This document shows positions 23,701-25,056 of a DNA stretch of 25,056 nucleotides, in pieces. The notes beneath the pieces are model-generated. The model worked only from the letters and a program-made list of their open reading frames with translations, had not been told where the DNA came from and did not search any database. Source of the DNA: Bacillota bacterium (GTDB lineage Bacteria; Bacillota; Clostridia; Christensenellales; CAG-138); contig JAEZIE010000237.1 in assembly GCA_023416175.1 (NCBI GenBank), positions 1 to 25,056 of the forward strand, in the 5' to 3' direction. Each line of letters starts with the position of its first letter. Within the stretch, counting starts at the first letter, position 1. The position numbers and the translations under genes were made by a program.

Positions 23701-24950
23701 AGAAAGGTTCGCATCAGAAATCATTGCATGAATATGGAAATGTCGCTTTTACAAAGTCGATGCGTAAGGACTTTACGATCTTAGCACCGCAAATGGCGCC
23801 CATCCATTTTGAACTCGTACAAGAGGCCGCCGTTTCTGAGGGATATCGGTTCGAGGTGCTCCATGAGGTCACGAAGGAGGATATCGAGCTTGGCCTTCGG
23901 TATGTCAACAACGACTCCTGCTATCCTTCCATCATCGTCATTGGGCAAATCCTTTCCGCGTTAAGGTCTGGGAAATACGATACCGCGCGTACCGCGGTCA
24001 TCATGAGTCAGACGGGAGGCCCCTGCCGGGCCAGCAATTATCTCCCGCTGCTCAAGGCCGCCCTTGCCGCAGCGGGATTTGTAAACGTCCCCATTATCTC
24101 TCTGAACGCCTCCGGCCTCGGGAACAACCCCGGCTTCAGACTTACCCTTCCTTTTGTCAAAAAGGCGCTGATGGCATTAATATTGGGGGACCTTATCATG
24201 AAGCTCCTGTACCGGGTCCGCCCGTATGAAGCGATCAAAGGAGAAGCTGACCGTACGGCGGCGCTTTGCATCCGGCGTTGCAGAAAGAACCTTTCGAAGG
24301 GCAGCCGAAACACTTTCAGAGACGACCTTTCCGGAATTGTGAAAGCGTTTGAAGCAATTCCTGTCCGCAATGAAAAAAAGCCACGGGTTGGTCTTGTCGG
24401 GGAGATCCTTGTCAAATACCATCCTGCCGCGAACAACCGGATGGCGGAATTCTTGGAAGCAGAGGGAGCAGAAATTGTCGTTCCGAGTCTGACTGAGTTC
24501 TTCCTCTACTGTGCCTTCGGAAAGAGACTGAGCCATAGATACCTTGCGGGAGGCCTTATGCAAAGCATGCTGGGTCAGCTCTGCGTTTTTTTGATCGAAA
24601 GTTTTCAGGACGATATGCGAAAAGCCCTGGAGAACAGCCGTTTCAATCCGCCAAAGACAATTCATGAGATGGCGGAGAGCGTAAAGCCCCTTCTCTCTTT
24701 ATGCAACCAGTCGGGGGAAGGATGGCTTCTCACGGCGGAAATGCTGGAACTGATCGAGGAAGGTGCAAACAACATCATATGCATGCAGCCCTTCGCCTGC
24801 CTGCCCAACCACATTACCGGCAAGGGCATGCTAAAAAAGCTCAAGGAGCTTCATCCATCGGCAAACATTGTCGCAGTGGATTATGATCCCGGTGCAAGCT
24901 ATGTAAACCAGATCAACCGCATCCGGCTGATGCTGGAAAGAGCAGAATAG
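20703..24950 (+). CDS. double BadF/BcrA-type activase of 2-hydroxyacyl-CoA dehydratase systems
   Basis: About 1,415 residues. Two ATPase/activase modules in tandem: module 1 starts at LCLGIDIGSTT (16-26) and module 2 at CFLGLDIGSTT (337-347). Each keeps the cysteine pair that holds the bridging [4Fe-4S] cluster in HgdC-type activators: C136 and C175 in module 1, C462 and C501 in module 2. Next comes a cysteine cluster (C622, C625, C629, C648), a DUF2229 region (about 670-880, with MGIPRVLNMYENYPF), and a C-terminal part similar to dehydratase D-component proteins (SFGCGPDS near 950, NNDSCYPSI near 1069). Such proteins use ATP to drive low-potential electron transfer to a dehydratase or reductase. 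No partner dehydratase lies in the window. The TTG at 20703 follows AAGGAG (11 nt, rather long); the ATG at 20643 has no ribosome binding site and sits in a terminator-like stem. Confidence 0.88.
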   Translation: MVLPQEAQTSLDDDVLCLGIDIGSTTVKLAALDHEDRLIFSCYKRHYSDLMTTLRGTLCELEDALGDARFAVSVTGSGGLSLSETLKLPFVQEVIAGSKAVQRYIPGASVIIELGGEDAKITFFDHGADQRMNGICAGGTGAFIDQMAILLNTDAKGLDALAENHQVLYPVAARCGVFAKTDIQPLLNEGARKEDIAASIFQAVVNQTITGLAAGRKIKGKVGFLGGPLHFLPQLVKRFKETLVLTDEETVVPEHAEVYAAIGAALHSKTRSQDDIPDALSLTELLERMQSAESGFLSDTPRLEPLFASAEEYRTFLIRHNIQRVKRREPKGFSGNCFLGLDIGSTTSKAALIDEQGSLLYACYQSNEGKPLETASEMLHSVYSVLGPGAAIASSAVTGYGEDLIKAAFSCDHGVVETIAHFSGAKHFLPDVEMILDIGGQDMKCIKVRDGVIDSVLLNEACSSGCGSFIETFAKSLNISVQEFADYGVRAKSPADLGSRCTVFMNSKVRQAQMEGVPVGDISAGLCWSVIKNVLFKVIKAKENELGDHIIVQGGTFLNDAVLRSFEKLVNREVVRPDIAGLMGAFGAALYAKNAWKKEDRSSLISREKLATFSCKTSVERCGKCENRCLLTVSRFDNGKTHLTGNRCEKGAGIEEPQMLPNLYDYKLKRLFGYVPLDKEKAKRGIMGIPRVLNMYENYPFWFTFFTRLSFRVELSPVSSRKLYELGMDAVSSDTACYPAKLAHGHVEALIRRGVKHIFYPCLPKEMPEVKDADNHYNCPIVAGYPEVIRGNMDSLADHHVKLYHPFLPYHDNKRLIQRLYEEFGEFSISKQEIKRAVEAARREDRLFKEDIKRYGEQALSRLKEQGRSGIILSGRPYHLDPEVNHGIPCLINSLGLAVFTEDSVAHLGHVQRPLRVLDQWMYHSRLYEAAELVSKTENLELLQLNSFGCGPDSVAAEQAQEILKKTGKLYTLIKIDEVNNLGAVRIRIRSLKAAMEARQKGSHQKSLHEYGNVAFTKSMRKDFTILAPQMAPIHFELVQEAAVSEGYRFEVLHEVTKEDIELGLRYVNNDSCYPSIIVIGQILSALRSGKYDTARTAVIMSQTGGPCRASNYLPLLKAALAAAGFVNVPIISLNASGLGNNPGFRLTLPFVKKALMALILGDLIMKLLYRVRPYEAIKGEADRTAALCIRRCRKNLSKGSRNTFRDDLSGIVKAFEAIPVRNEKKPRVGLVGEILVKYHPAANNRMAEFLEAEGAEIVVPSLTEFFLYCAFGKRLSHRYLAGGLMQSMLGQLCVFLIESFQDDMRKALENSRFNPPKTIHEMAESVKPLLSLCNQSGEGWLLTAEMLELIEEGANNIICMQPFACLPNHITGKGMLKKLKELHPSANIVAVDYDPGASYVNQINRIRLMLERAE

Positions 24951-25056
24951 TTGCTAAGATTGCTGCAATACGCCATCACATCAGATGATACTGTTGGCGC
25001 AGCGGATTTGAGCTGAAAGATGAGATCTATGCCTGTGTGCCTCTGCAAAAAAGGTT

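Noticed and set aside
24951..25056. Right-end sequence as a gene or mobile-element fragment
   Set aside because: No frame, repeat or motif of note in 106 bases after the activase stop.

Overview
The window looks like a catabolic region from an obligately or facultatively anaerobic Firmicute, probably of the class Clostridia. The reasons are strong GGAGG-type ribosome binding sites, several TTG and GTG starts, a YesN-type response regulator, a molybdenum hydroxylase, and a very long BadF/BcrA-type activase with a DUF2229 region, which is typical of anaerobes. Base composition is moderately GC-rich in genes and AT-rich in control regions. No rRNA, tRNA, CRISPR or insertion sequence was seen. 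The species cannot be named from the sequence.

Layout. Positions 1-998 (minus) hold the N-terminal part of a response regulator that runs off the left edge. Positions 8345-1333 (minus) are a seven-gene operon: cupin, SMP-30/gluconolactonase-type hydrolase, zinc alcohol dehydrogenase, HPr-kinase-like P-loop protein, PHP phosphoesterase, CoA-acylating semialdehyde dehydrogenase and transaldolase, closed by a perfect 14-bp hairpin. Positions 20349-8370 (minus) are a second long, probably single, operon: split transketolase, three-subunit molybdenum hydroxylase, a two-subunit PEP-synthase-like dikinase, an MBL-fold hydrolase, a CRYL1-like hydroxyacid dehydrogenase, a DUF1097-like membrane protein and a GntR/FCD repressor. 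Positions 20450-24950 (plus, divergent) hold a roughly 1,415-residue double activase of the 2-hydroxyacyl-CoA dehydratase system, behind an attenuator-like leader.

Control. Both minus-strand operons start from near-consensus promoters (TTGACA, 16 or 17 bp, TATACT). Both carry the identical 12-bp palindrome ATAATCGATTAT just downstream of the -10 box. The GntR/FCD gene lies between the two operons, so the simplest reading is one regulon of about 17 genes under that repressor, induced by a pathway metabolite.

How the genes may work together (inference). The set suits oxidation and breakdown of a polyhydroxylated or cyclic organic compound. A zinc dehydrogenase and a lactonase would oxidise and open a ring. 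The molybdenum hydroxylase would oxidise an aldehyde or hydroxylate a heterocycle. The split dikinase would phosphorylate a hydroxyl group with ATP, as phenylphosphate synthase and rifampicin phosphotransferase do. The hydroxyacid dehydrogenase and CoA-acylating dehydrogenase would yield an acyl-CoA, and transketolase and transaldolase would feed carbon into sugar phosphates. I recognise no described pathway with this exact set, and the substrate is unknown. The least ordinary items are the split dikinase beside a molybdenum hydroxylase, the HPr-kinase-like protein inside a catabolic operon, and the attenuator-like leader of the activase gene.
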